Source: Clavaria fumosa
Taxonomy: Eukaryota > Basidiomycota > Agaricomycetes > Agaricales > Clavariaceae
Direction: 5' to 3'
NCBI GenBank assembly: GCA_951802425.1
Contig: OX637798.1
Span: 1,302,001 to 1,366,000 of the forward strand
Length of the DNA stretch: 64,000 nt
Below the pieces are notes generated by a model. That model was not told the DNA's origin, made no database searches, and was given only the letters and a program-made list of their open reading frames with translations. The position numbers and the translations under genes were made by a program. Below, one piece after another: positions 12,306 to 22,968 of the stretch. Numbering within the stretch: position 1 is the stretch's first letter; every line of letters starts with the position of its first letter.

Positions 12306-14927
12306 TTACTGATCCCACTTGGTCCTTGTATTTTTGAACAACTGGACCATTCCCAAGGGAATCAAAGATGGGTCTACGGCCTCTAACCCTCCAAACTTCT
12401 GCGCCATCTCCTCTCCAAACATGCATACAACCGACTTTTGATAGTGGCTCAGCATGTGCCATGCGGTCTTGTCACCGTCTAGGATTGCTTTGACGGCGGG
12501 AGGCAGGGCCACAACTCGGGGGATCATGATCTCGATCAAATCACGGTAAATGTTGTGCCAATTCGGCATCCTCGTCTCGCGTCCCAGGATATACTCGTCA
12601 AAGGTCATGAACTTGGTCCGCTCGCGCGGGATGTACCGATCTGCGGTCGTCTCCCACTTTTCCTTCGCCTCGCGATAGTCGAGCTCGTCCCGTTCCTCAG
12701 TCTTCTTGAGCGTCCGCTCTTCCATGATCTCCTCGATTTTGGGTCGCACGGCGAAGAGCCCAATGAACGGGTCATACACCTCGAGCGACCCACTGGCGAG
12801 CGCAAAGTAGAAGAACCCTTGCGGAATATCCACAATGCCAAACTGGCTCGCAAGCCGCTCCCTCAAATATCCAATAGCCCCGCCGCCGCGGGGGAACAGC
12901 TCCCTCTGAATCCGTGCAAACGTGTCAATCATCTCATCCACGCGTTCCACGCCATAATACACCGCGGGCGTCCCGCCGCAATTCCTGAGCAAAAACCGCA
13001 TGTACCGATTGTACGCGTTGACCCACCCCAGGACCGACTTCGTCGCCGCGAGCTGCCGGCGGAGCTCCTCGATGTGCGCGGAAACCATCTCCTGGTCGAT
13101 CACGAAGCGCGCCTTCTCCGCATCGAAGCGTAGGAAGTTCCAGCAGACATCCCCCGTGGGCAGCCCGGGCGGTCGCGCCTCTCCTCCCACGCACACCGCA
13201 CCCGTCTTAGACTCATTAAACGTGAGTCCAACCAGCGACGCATAGAGCTGCAGCTCCCTCCACGCCTTAGCGCACCTCTCCGGATCCGCGTCCCACATCC
13301 ACAGGTCGTCATGTATGCGATACAGATACAAGCCGTCCGCGCGTTGGTTCACCGCGAGGTCCATCACGAACAGCACGATCTCGCCCAACACGTTGCTGAG
13401 CGCGTAGCCGATGGGTGTCCCGCGCTGGCGCACACGGATCTCGTGCAGCGGGTCGTCGCCGAAGCGAAGCGGCGCGCACAGCCACGTGCTGAAGAACCCG
13501 AGCCACTTCTCGGACACGCCGAAGAACTTGAGCAGAGTTAAGATCGAGCCGTGCGAGAGGGACGGCCCAAACCACTCGAGGTCCGTGCAGAGGATCGCGT
13601 GCCGGCCCTTGAGAAGCTTGTTCAGCTCGCAGTCCATTGACAGGAGATGTAGGAGATGCTCGTTCGTGCCCAGCTTCTCAGCACTCGTAGTGGGCTCTTC
13701 GTCATCCGGGTTATAATCATTTTGTGCCAAGTTTCTCAGGAAAAACGCAGACATGCGACGTTCTTGTCGGAACCCTTCGATGCTTTTCACGTCATTAGTT
13801 TCTTGTAGGAACAGGACTCGGAGGTAGAGCTGCTCCGCCGTGAGTGGAGGAACACTCGGCTTCCAAACCTTCTTGTTTCCTGCCAGTGCGCGGAAGACCT
13901 CGAGGAACTTCTTTTGCCAACCGACTCCAACGTATTCCAGGAGGAGCGCGTCAATGATTTCCGGATTTGTGAACATGCGATATTTTCCATTGAGATGCCG
14001 GCGCGCCTCGACACAGAGCCCGCTCTCGGGCCACGACCACTGCGACAAATTTGCCAGACGCATATTCAACACGCTCGCGACTTCGTCGAGGACAAGCGGG
14101 CTGTCCTGGAACTGTCGGAGGCTCTCGACTTCCTCCTCTCCCATGAGTTTCGACGCGATGAGGGAGCGGATGGTTTGTGACACGTCTTGCGAGGTGAGCG
14201 GCTTCCACTCTAGGTAGGAGCTGAACTCCTCAATGTTCTCGCGCAGGCCTTTAAGAGCCTCGCTCGCCGCCTTCTCCGAAAACAGTTCCGACAAATAGGC
14301 CGTCAACGCGTCAGTGTCGACGTCCTTGGGCTCAAAAACAACCGAGGCAAACTTCTCCTTCTGTTCATGCATTTCCTTCCTACCAATCTCGATGAACTCG
14401 GGGGCGGTTGTCTTTCCCCCCTCCTCGGATCCCTTCGTGATCCCGCAATCTTCACTCGAGAACCACTCGTCGAGCAGCTTACCGCACAGCTTCGCGTGCT
14501 CAAATTTGACACAGCTGTGGTGGATGTGGGTTTCCAGGACGGACGCCCAGTGTTTGAGGATTTCTGGGCTGAAGGAGGCGTCCTTCTTTGACTGCGCGAG
14601 CCAGACTTCGAGGTCGGCGAGCTGGAGTTTACCGCCCACCACGGTCGTGTCGTCGACTGCACCAGAGCCAGTCCAGGTGCGCACACCCTTGAGAAGGATG
14701 TCTACCTTCTTGGACAGATCTTGAGCCGCATTAGCCGCGTCGAGGACCATGGCGTATTCGTTGTAGGCAGCAGTTTGTTTTTCCAGCTCTTGCAGCTTCA
14801 TGCCAGTGATGAATTGCATGGTCTGACTGAATGTGGACGACTGCGGGATCGACGAGCTGAGGGGGTAGAGCCTTGTAAGAAACATGAACCGGGCAGAAGA
14901 GAATCCACCTCTCGCAAGAAAAAACAT
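12306..14927 (-). CDS. Cellular reverse-transcriptase-related protein (rvt family), intact
   Basis: A single uninterrupted exon of 873 residues. The RT palm motifs are visible: motif A CTDLEWFGPSL (Asp 449), motif B QRGTPIGYALSN (501-512) and motif C YRIHDDLWMW (Asp 540-541). Together with KFFGVSEKWLGFF (468-479) and FNESKTGAVCV (570-580) these match the rvt genes. That family consists of single-copy, host-kept RT relatives found in fungi and a few other groups and not flanked by transposon ends. No integrase, RNase H, gag, LTR or target duplication is present. The N-terminal 240 residues and C-terminal 230 residues lie outside the RT core, as is usual for rvt. Family members are known to polymerise nucleotides in vitro; the cell role is unknown. 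Met 37 or Met 43 is an alternative start. Three decayed copies lie at 32.4, 40.9 and 53.9 kb. Confidence 0.88.
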   Translation of the reverse strand: MFFLARGGFSSARFMFLTRLYPLSSSIPQSSTFSQTMQFITGMKLQELEKQTAAYNEYAMVLDAANAAQDLSKKVDILLKGVRTWTGSGAVDDTTVVGGKLQLADLEVWLAQSKKDASFSPEILKHWASVLETHIHHSCVKFEHAKLCGKLLDEWFSSEDCGITKGSEEGGKTTAPEFIEIGRKEMHEQKEKFASVVFEPKDVDTDALTAYLSELFSEKAASEALKGLRENIEEFSSYLEWKPLTSQDVSQTIRSLIASKLMGEEEVESLRQFQDSPLVLDEVASVLNMRLANLSQWSWPESGLCVEARRHLNGKYRMFTNPEIIDALLLEYVGVGWQKKFLEVFRALAGNKKVWKPSVPPLTAEQLYLRVLFLQETNDVKSIEGFRQERRMSAFFLRNLAQNDYNPDDEEPTTSAEKLGTNEHLLHLLSMDCELNKLLKGRHAILCTDLEWFGPSLSHGSILTLLKFFGVSEKWLGFFSTWLCAPLRFGDDPLHEIRVRQRGTPIGYALSNVLGEIVLFVMDLAVNQRADGLYLYRIHDDLWMWDADPERCAKAWRELQLYASLVGLTFNESKTGAVCVGGEARPPGLPTGDVCWNFLRFDAEKARFVIDQEMVSAHIEELRRQLAATKSVLGWVNAYNRYMRFLLRNCGGTPAVYYGVERVDEMIDTFARIQRELFPRGGGAIGYLRERLASQFGIVDIPQGFFYFALASGSLEVYDPFIGLFAVRPKIEEIMEERTLKKTEERDELDYREAKEKWETTADRYIPRERTKFMTFDEYILGRETRMPNWHNIYRDLIEIMIPRVVALPPAVKAILDGDKTAWHMLSHYQKSVVCMFGEEMAQKFGGLEAVDPSLIPLGMVQLFKNTRTKWDQ

Positions 14928-15792
14928 GCCTCTTGGTCAAGCCCCCGAAGATGCGTGGTACGGTCGTTTTACCGCCCTTCGCTCGTTCTCGACCACGGGC
15001 TGCGAGGCGTTCGCTACGTCTTTCTTGTGGCATTGCGCTTCTTGAATGAGACCAACGAGTCAACTGTAAGAAGGGCAACAGAGGACAACTGGCACTGGGC
15101 GGTGCAGTCGTTTGATTATGAGTCGGATTCGGTTCCGTTGAGGCATTGGTCCATTTTGTTGTTACAAGTGAGGTTAGAGGCTCTTGTAAACAACCATTTC
15201 ATTTCTGGAAGAAGGTGTTGCGGCTCGGCGATTTAGCCGCTTAGCCGCTTAGCCGAGCCGGTTGTGAGCCGACCCAGCTCCCCTTTAGGCAGACAACCAT
15301 CTCCCAAACAGGCATTCCCAAAGTGTGGTGTAAAGGCACACATAGTTCATTTGATCCTCCTTTTCCCAACATTGTAGCATAGTAAAGTAAATGTAACCTG
15401 TATAGTACAGACAGAGGAACATTAAAATAGGCATTATTTAAGCAACCTACATGGTGAGGGGGTTAAAAACAGATTGAGGTATGCCTCACCAGCACCTCAT
15501 TTGAGCCTCTGGTCATTAAGGAATAACATGGGTATGGGTAATTTGCATGGGTTAATGGGTGGGTGTGGGTACAGGTTGGGTGTGGGTCAGCATCCCACTA
15601 CCCATGCACTTTCAAATGAGCCCTAGAAGTTCTGGGGATGGGCAATGCCTGCCAAACTGGCTTTGTTTGTACCTGTTGCTGCTGTCTGCTAGAGCAGTGA
15701 TATAGAAAATGCAACTGAAATTCTGCCTTCCACACACATTTCTGAGCTTTAGTGAGAAGAATTGCTCAAAACAATGTTTTAGACAAAATTGT
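14928..15792. other. rvt upstream region and non-coding spacer
   Basis: The first 130 bp upstream of rvt also occur upstream of decayed copies 2 and 3 (motif TTCGCTCGTTCTCGACC), so the promoter was duplicated with the gene. No credible gene follows. A short GCCGCTTA repeat lies at about 15234-15260, and a G-rich tract at 15530-15597 has eight GGG runs. CpG density falls towards the repeats on the right. Confidence 0.6.
15530..15597 (+). other. G-rich tract able to form a G-quadruplex
   Basis: Eight GGG runs within 68 bp (GGGTATGGGTA, then TGGGTTAATGGGTGGGTGTG and onward). Spacing between runs is mostly 1-9 bases. It lies just left of the nested retroelements. Confidence 0.55.
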
Positions 15793-15831
15793 CAGGATCC
15801 ACCCATTTTTCCTACCCAATTTGAGTCTATC

Positions 15832-16189
15832 TGTTAAGGGGATGTCTGACGAGCCTAGATGGCTATGACAAAGAGTAACAAGCCTAGAAGGCTGGTACAA
15901 TGGAGTATGGACTCCAGGGGAAGTTTCACTACTCCTTGTTTTACTTATGTTTCACATTATCATTACTATAGCTACCACAGGCTGGTATAAGCCTTAGTAT
16001 AGTCGTCCACACTCCTTAGCTTCGTCCAGAACTAAGGAGTGAGTACTTACTGTTCTGCTCTTCATTACTTTACTGATAGAGTTGCTAGTCTTACTCTATT
16101 CAGGTATTTATTGAATATAACTTGTAGCTTCGTCCAGAACTAAGGATCTTACTCTATTCAGACTAATATCTACTCTATTGCTGCTAATA
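15832..16189 (+). repeat. copia 5' LTR
   Basis: Runs from TGTTAAGGGG to GCTGCTAATA. Reading it against the 3' LTR (20473-20830) I found no difference. It holds an internal repeat, AGCTTCGTCCAGAACTAAGG, at about 16018 and 16127. The end TA instead of the usual CA is slightly atypical. Confidence 0.93.
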
Positions 16190-16210
16190 GATCATGAGAC
16201 CCGGCGCCTT
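16190..16210 (+). other. Probable primer-binding site, overlapping the gag start codon
   Basis: Directly after the LTR the sequence reads GATCATGAGACCCGGCGCC. Its complement contains GGGTCTCATGATC, which resembles a tRNA anticodon arm with a CAT (Met) anticodon. Some copia elements prime from an internally cut tRNA half, so this is a plausible site of that kind. The ATG of the gag frame (16194) falls inside it. The primer identity is inferred. Confidence 0.5.
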
Positions 16211-19200
16211 AACCAACTCTGCCCTCCCCGGTTCGAATTCCATCTCTATTCCCAAGTTAGCCAATGATGGCTCCAATTGGGTTGACTACAAGACCAAGGT
16301 CTTGATTGCAATGGGATCCCGAGGTCTGATGGGCCATGTCGAAGGCAGGGTGAATAGGCCGAACCCATATGCTGTTGTGGATGGCATAGTAGTCTCTGGA
16401 GATGGCAAGACACCTGCCACAGAAGACCAAATCGAAGCTAGGGAGAAACAGATTGAGGAATTTGACATGAAGGAGTACCTGGCTTGTCATATCATCATCA
16501 ATTCTGTTTCCCTCAGCCTTGCTCAGAGCATAGGACGACTCACCTCTGCAAAGGACATGTGGGAAGCTGTTGCCAATGAGTGTGAAGGGAAGACTCTTCT
16601 CTATCAGGTCGATATGCGACAACAGCTTCAGGAAATGAAGTGCTCAGAGGGTGAGGACATCAAAACCCACCTTTCTGAGATGTGGAGGTGTCGTGAGGGA
16701 CTAGCAGGCATGGGAGCAGCGATTAAAGACGAGGATTTCACCGCTATGATGGTTGGATCACTTCCAGAATCGTTTCGACCACTCCTTTCATCCCTCATAG
16801 TCATGGCAAAGGCTACCAAGACGAATCTAGACCCCAATGACCTCAAACAATACCTTCTTGAGGAGTATGAACACCGCATCATTTGTCAGCAAGCTGCCAA
16901 GGGTGACAGTGCGTTATTCTCAAAGCCTCAGAGAGGACAGAAGGGGAAATGGAAGCCCAAATCGATTTCCAAGTCAAATGTCGAATGCTGGAACTGCCAT
17001 AAGATAGGACATACAAAGGAGGACTGTTGGCGACCTGGAGGAGGTGCTGAAGGTCAGGGACCTCACCAGAACAAAGGATCGAAGGGTTCTAGGCAGGGAC
17101 CATCAGCAAACATTGCCGATTCGATCCCAGACTCCTCAGACAAGGAGTTTGCATTCACAGTAACCTGCACATCAACATTTGAAGATGTAGCAACTGCACT
17201 ACACACAGTCCCAGCGATTCGATGAGGTGCAATCATCGATTCTGGAGCCTCCAGCCACTTCTGTGCAGACAGAAACAAGTTCAGTTCCTTCAGACCAATC
17301 TCCCAGGCAATAAATGCAGCAGATGGACGCACTTTCCAAGCTCTTGGGATAGGAAACGTTGCCATTGAGCTACCCAACAGTTCAAAAATTACCAAAGTCA
17401 CTCTCCGTGATGTCCTCTATGCTCCTGACGTTGCCTTCACTCTAATTTCGATGAGCCGCATCGTCAAAGCTGGATTTGCAGTTCAGTTTAAAGGCCCATG
17501 GTGCGAAATCTCGACAACGTCACCTATTTGCCAAGTCATTGCCAGGATCCCTGAAGTGAACGGGTTGTACAAGCTCACAGGGACCTCTTCTGCTGGTGCT
17601 ACTGCGAATATTGCAACTGTGAAGATGTCTGTTGATGAATTGCATAGGAAAATGGGTCATATCTCACCAAAGGCTGTGGAGACGATGGTAAAGGATGGAC
17701 ATGTTGAGGGAATTGAGCTGGAGAAAGGTTCAGCAACTCCCTTCTGTGTCGCATGCACAAAGGCAAAGCTCACCAAAGCACCAATCCCAAAGACAAGGTC
17801 AAACGAGCGAATAGTGACTGGACTGGGTGATCGCATCCATTCTGACATCTGGGGGCCTGCGCAGGTGCAAGCATTGACAGGAGAGAGCTATTTTGTGACG
17901 TTTACAGATGAGGCAAAGGCATGGAGCGAGGTTGAAGCACTAAAGACAAAGGATCAGACCTTCCAGGCATACAAGAATTTCGAGGCCTGGCTGGAGACGC
18001 AGTTTGGGGTGTCTGTAAAAGAGTTTCACTGTGATGGAGGTGGAGAATTCATTAATGGACCTTTCAACACTCACCTGAAGGCGAAGGGAACCAAGAGGAC
18101 GATCACCATCCATGATACACCTCAGCAGAACGGCATTTCTGAACGCCTGAACCGCACTATCCTTGAACATGCTCGTGCTATGCTAATAGCGGCTGAATTA
18201 CCTCGATTCCTGTGGGTAGAAGCTGTCTACCATGCTATATGGTTGAAGAACCGATCTCCTACTCGTGCTCTTGGTGGTAGGACTCCATTTGAAGTGATGG
18301 GCTTTGGAAAGCCTAACCTAGCGAACCTCCACGAATGGGGCTGCAATATATGGGTCAGGATTGAAGCAGGGAAGCTTGATGCGAAGGCAGTTAAGCTCAG
18401 GTTTGTTGGATATGATGCTGAGAGGAAGGGATTTCGAGTGTATTGGCCAGAGAAGCGAAGAGTGTCTGTTGAGAGGAATGTCAGGTTTGAGCCAGTTGAA
18501 TTGACGACCACAGAAGTCATTTGGGACAAGGGGGAGTGACAGGAGGTGACTTGGGATGAGGGGGAGCAGCAGAGACTCACCATTCCAGCTTTTCCAACTG
18601 TTCCAACCGCTCCTTCCACACTTCCAGATATTCCCTCTGCAGATATCATCCCAAGCACACCTGGCGAGGCAAGACACACTGAAGACGAACCTCAGGAACC
18701 CACTAATCCAAATAATACTCAGCCTACACCTACCCGACCACCTGATGGCCTCGACCCAATAGTCCCTGGGACAGGATGCGGCCTGAGACCTAGGAAGGCT
18801 CCTGGAGACTATGCAAGGATGAATTCTGGTATGTCAGCATATATGGTGACAAAGACTGAACCAGAATTCGCACTTGCTCTGGGTAGCAATGATGATCCAA
18901 AGACAGTTGAAGAAGCCCTTGCTGGAGGAGAGTCTGAACAGTGGACTCAGGCGATGAAGACAGAGATTGAGCAATTAGAGTGGTTGAAGACATGGGAGCT
19001 GGTCCATGCACCCCCTGATGCCAATATTATCAATTCAGGTTTCGTCTTAACTTGGAAACGCGATGCATCTGGTCAAGTCTCATCCTACAAGGCAAGATTC
19101 GTTGGGAAGGGCTATTCCCAAGTCTATGGAATCGATTACTACAAGACCTTTGCCCCAAGCGTCAAGATGTCGTCCCAGAGGCTTGTCCTAAGCCATGCAG

Positions 19201-20459
19201 CTCGAGAGGACTGGGAATTACACCAAATAGATGTGAAGGGAGCTTACCTGAATGCAAGGCTGAATGAGACGATCTATATCAAGCCACCACACGGTTATTT
19301 GAAACCAGGAGATGAAGGAAAGGTTTGCAGGTTATTAAAGGGGCTATATGGGATCAAGCAAGCAGGACGACAGTGGTACATCGAATTATGCAACACTTTC
19401 GCCCAACTCGACCTCCTATGATCCCACGCAGACCATAGTGTCTTCTACAGGCATGGAAACGATCCTATCATTGTGACTGTGTCTACTGATGACATGACAC
19501 TTGCTGCAAAGTCTCTCAGGACGATTGAGAAGCTGAAGAATGACCTGCAACAGCGATACAAGATTTCTGACTTGGGGGAGCTTCATTGGCTCCTAGGGGT
19601 CGAAGTGAAGTGAGACAGGACAGCTCGAATCATTTCCTTGTCTCAGAGAGCTTACATTGAGACAGTACTCAAGGAATTCCATCTTGAGGATGCCAGCACA
19701 CTTTCTATTCCTGCAGAACCTGGGATGGTTCTAGGAGCGCATCAATGCCCCAAGACTGTCGCCGAATTCAAGAACATGGAGAATGTCCCTTATGCTCGTG
19801 GTGTGGGGAAGTTGATGTACTACTATGTCGCAACAGGTCCCCAGATTGGCTACATCATTCGCATTCTTGCTCAGTTCATGTCAAACCCTGGCAGAGCACA
19901 TTGGGAAGCATTGAAGCGGGTTATGAGGTATATGAAGGGTGTAAAGGACGCATGGTTGGTATTGGGAAGTTCAGACGAGGGGCTAGAAGGGTTTACCGAC
20001 TCAGATTTCGCATCCCAGATCGATAGGCACTCAATTTCGGGCTATGCCTTTCGATTCCATGGAGGAGCCATATCCTGGTCATCTAAACGACAGCCTCTCA
20101 TTGCTCTCTCGACTACTGAAGCAGAATACATCGCTGGAACGCATGCAGCAAAGGAGGCGATCTGGCTTCGACTTCTAGTCACTGAAATCATCTCTCCTAT
20201 CCTCCTTCCATTGCCCATCTTCTGTGACAACAATGGAGCGATCTCTCTTGCGAAGGACAACACTACATTCCATCCAAGGACTAAACACATTGATATCCAG
20301 TACCATTTCATTCGGGAGAAGGTCCAGAATCGAAATATCACGGTTATTCGAGTTGGGACTCATGAGAACATTGCCGATATCTTTACGAAGGCCCTCCCTC
20401 GCTTGAAATTCGAAGGACTGTGCTGTTTGTTGGGAATTGGTATGTTGGGAGGCCATTAG
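16194..20459 (+). pseudogene. copia gag-pol polyprotein, single frame with four TGA codons
   Basis: 1422 codons in one frame with no frameshift. Gag (16194-17222) has a CCHC knuckle, CWNCHKIGHTKEDCW. Protease follows with IIDSGASSHFC. Integrase runs about 17640-18400 with the HCDGGGEF and TPQQNGISERLN motifs. RT (about 18900-19600) has SYKARFVGKGYSQ, GAYLNARL and VSTDDM. RNase H ends the chain with DSDFASQ, LSTTEAEYIA and HIDIQYHFIREK. TGA stops sit at 17223, 18537, 19419 and 19611. At least three are where an Arg codon (CGA) would fit, so C-to-T change is the simplest cause. The first two fall between domains (gag/protease and integrase/RT). I call it non-functional unless TGA is read through. 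Confidence 0.85.
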
Positions 20460-20472
20460 GCTCGAGGGGGAG

Positions 20473-20830
20473 TGTTAAGGGGATGTCTGACGAGCCTAGA
20501 TGGCTATGACAAAGAGTAACAAGCCTAGAAGGCTGGTACAATGGAGTATGGACTCCAGGGGAAGTTTCACTACTCCTTGTTTTACTTATGTTTCACATTA
20601 TCATTACTATAGCTACCACAGGCTGGTATAAGCCTTAGTATAGTCGTCCACACTCCTTAGCTTCGTCCAGAACTAAGGAGTGAGTACTTACTGTTCTGCT
20701 CTTCATTACTTTACTGATAGAGTTGCTAGTCTTACTCTATTCAGGTATTTATTGAATATAACTTGTAGCTTCGTCCAGAACTAAGGATCTTACTCTATTC
20801 AGACTAATATCTACTCTATTGCTGCTAATA
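20473..20830 (+). repeat. copia 3' LTR
   Basis: Same 358 bp as the 5' LTR, preceded by a purine-rich tract (GGCTCGAGGGGGAG) that can serve as polypurine primer. Followed by the target duplication CTATC. Confidence 0.93.
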
Positions 20831-21531
20831 CTATCAGCACCTACAAACCTCCAGAGACCCTCTCACAACCTCACAGACTACCCATGCATCTCTGTCACTT
20901 GCTGTCTCCTTCTGGAACTCCCTCTGACCTCCCATGCCTTCCTGTGATACATGTGACTACAACACTACACTCATGCAACTCCCTGCAAAGTCACCTGTCA
21001 TGCATCTGCCATCCAAACTGCTACTATTAGTGCATGACATGCCATTGCACAATCTCTTCATTCCACATGTGACATGCTGCACAGCACCACCCATGCTGCA
21101 CAGCACCACCCATGCTACCAGCATTACCCATGTTACCAGCATTACTCACATGACCTCCCACCCAAGGTCACCCACATCAGTGACATCACTAGTGTCACCC
21201 ACATGACCTACCTCATGGCACCATGACCTTAACACCCAAATGCACCACCAACAGTCAGCTGTGTATGTACTTTCAAATATTTCCCTTCTCTGTCTACAGT
21301 AGTTCATAGCTATGTTATCTATGATCCAATGATCCCCTGTAGGCTGTAGTTATAGCTATGTATATGATTATTTACTAGGTCATGACCTGTGACCAGTCAT
21401 GCTTGTGACCTTACCTATGATTCCCTAACCCCTTGCAACCTTAGTAGAACATGCATCCAGTCACTTTATGACAAAACATACTGCATACTACTATAGTCCT
21501 GTTGCTAGGAGACCTTTGTACTTTCCCAAAG

Positions 21532-22248
21532 TACTGTACCATTTAACTCAATTCACCAGTAACGCATAACGCAGCTCTCAAAATCAGTGAAAAGTAACAC
21601 ATGTAATGCATAACAGTCCAAATTGGTGAATTGATTCAACTAGTTACCAAATTGGGTTACTCAGCATCTGAGGCCTCATTGTCCCAGTGCCGTGCAAAGC
21701 TCACAAGGCTGTAGAGCTGATTTGCTGTCCTCTTTCGCTTGCCTCAGCCCATCTCTCCCTCCTCTTTTTCCTCATCTCCCACTGGCTGCAGGTGATGATC
21801 CACAGGGGGAGAAAAGTTTCCTCTGTTGATTGACTTCCTACACATTTTAAAGACTTGATTTCAGGAGATGCCAATTGTAAGCCTTGATGCAAATTTTGGA
21901 TCACTGTGGGAGAGGGTGCCATGCTGCGAAGGAGGGCTTTTATGTTGGGCGAGATATTAGGAGGTTTGCTAGAAAATGTTAAACTTTTGAAGGTTTTGCC
22001 TGTCGCTTGAGGGATATCAAAAGCCAGGAGATCAGTTATGGGTAGTTTTTGGCTTGGGAGATACTCTTTCAGGATATCTGGAGGTATCTTCATACTATCT
22101 TGAGTGCAGACATGGCTGAGAGGGATTTTTTCAAGGGTGGTGAATGTTACTCCTTGTCACACATAACACTCATTTTTGGTGAAACCCCCAATTCACCAGA
22201 TGCGTAACACATAACACATAGCGGTGAATTGAGTTAAATGGTACAGTA
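21532..22248. mobile_element. Non-autonomous DNA element with 26-bp perfect terminal inverted repeats
   Basis: The ends TACTGTACCATTTAACTCAA... and its exact complement at 22223-22248 match over 26 bp, including the outer TA, which may be the target duplication. It interrupts repeat R1; R2 lacks it. Sub-terminal copies of a TAACGCATAACGC / GTAACACATAACA motif lie at both ends, as expected for transposase binding. A minus-strand frame of 130 codons (22093-21701) inside may be a transposase remnant, but I do not recognise it. Confidence 0.8.
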
Positions 22249-22968
22249 GTTACACACTTATAATGCACATATATAAGTCTCACATGTACTTATGGTATGG
22301 TAGACTTGATATTGATGCACTTTGGTTTAAGCTTGAGGCTAGTATGCCCTTTGAGCTTGGAACCACTGTGATTGATAGGTTTTGTCTCACTTGGTGACAA
22401 CACCAAGGCACACTCTGCTTTCTTCCAAATCATCCTCCATGCTCATACAAACTTGTGCACCTAAGTATTCTCTTTCTGTCATCTTGGTACTAACTTTCTG
22501 GAACCCCCCAGGTTCTCCCCTCTTCCAGCAAAGTCATCACCTTCACCGAACACACCTTTCTCACTCATTGCAACTACTCATGACCTTCTCTGCAGCATTC
22601 TTTCTCTCTTAACATTGTCTTTCCTCTTTCTACATTTCATCTACCATCTCCACAACCTTCTGGGACTGAGTATTCTTGATTGTACTCAACAGTTGATTGG
22701 TCTTAGCAAGTTTACAGAATTGGTCACCAACAAATCAACTTCTGGCATTATGTCACAACCCAACACACCCAGTTATGGGTCACCTGATGCATCCTCATAC
22801 TCGACAACTGCTCCCAACTCAATTCCGCTGCCCAATGGTCACCCCAACTGACAATTGGCAATTCTGCACACAGGTCATAATTCTGACAAATGCTGCATGC
22901 TTCACTGTCATTTGGCTGACATTGGGGAGCCTTGGGAAATGAGTGGAATCAGTTTAGGACTTGCAGGT

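Larger units (their letters stand above)
15832..20830 (+). mobile_element. Ty1/copia retrotransposon, complete but with in-frame stops
   Basis: A full element of 4999 bp: two 358-bp LTRs, one long gag-pol frame and a 5-bp target duplication (CTATC at 15827-15831 and 20831-20835). The domain order gag, protease, integrase, reverse transcriptase, RNase H is the copia order. It is inserted into repeat R1. Its CpG content is normal, unlike the R1 sequence around it, which fits a recent insertion. Confidence 0.95.
15793..22764 (+). repeat. Old LTR-like repeat R1, interrupted by two insertions
   Basis: Three remaining pieces: 15793-15831, 20836-21531 and 22249-22764. They align piece by piece with repeat R2 (22969-24268). 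Shared blocks include TATGATTATTTA and CATATATAAGTCTCACATGT. It starts TGTCAGGATCCACC and seems to end near CCCAACA. The copia element and the 0.7-kb TIR element sit inside it. With both removed it is about 1.25 kb, like R2. The right-hand pieces contain almost no CpG. Confidence 0.65.

Noticed and set aside
12555..14724. Several + strand frames of 75-190 codons opposite rvt
   Set aside because: Shadows of the GC-rich rvt coding strand; no family resemblance.
14721..15236. 171-codon + strand frame over the rvt start
   Set aside because: Overlaps rvt coding sequence and promoter antisense; the duplicated promoter does not keep it.
16190..16240. Possible tRNA gene
   Set aside because: The anticodon-like arm and the T-arm-like sequence are on opposite strands, so no complete tRNA can fold; better explained as primer site plus chance.
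22382..22851. Short + strand frames in R1 and R2
   Set aside because: Not shared in frame between the two repeat copies; CpG-depleted decayed DNA.
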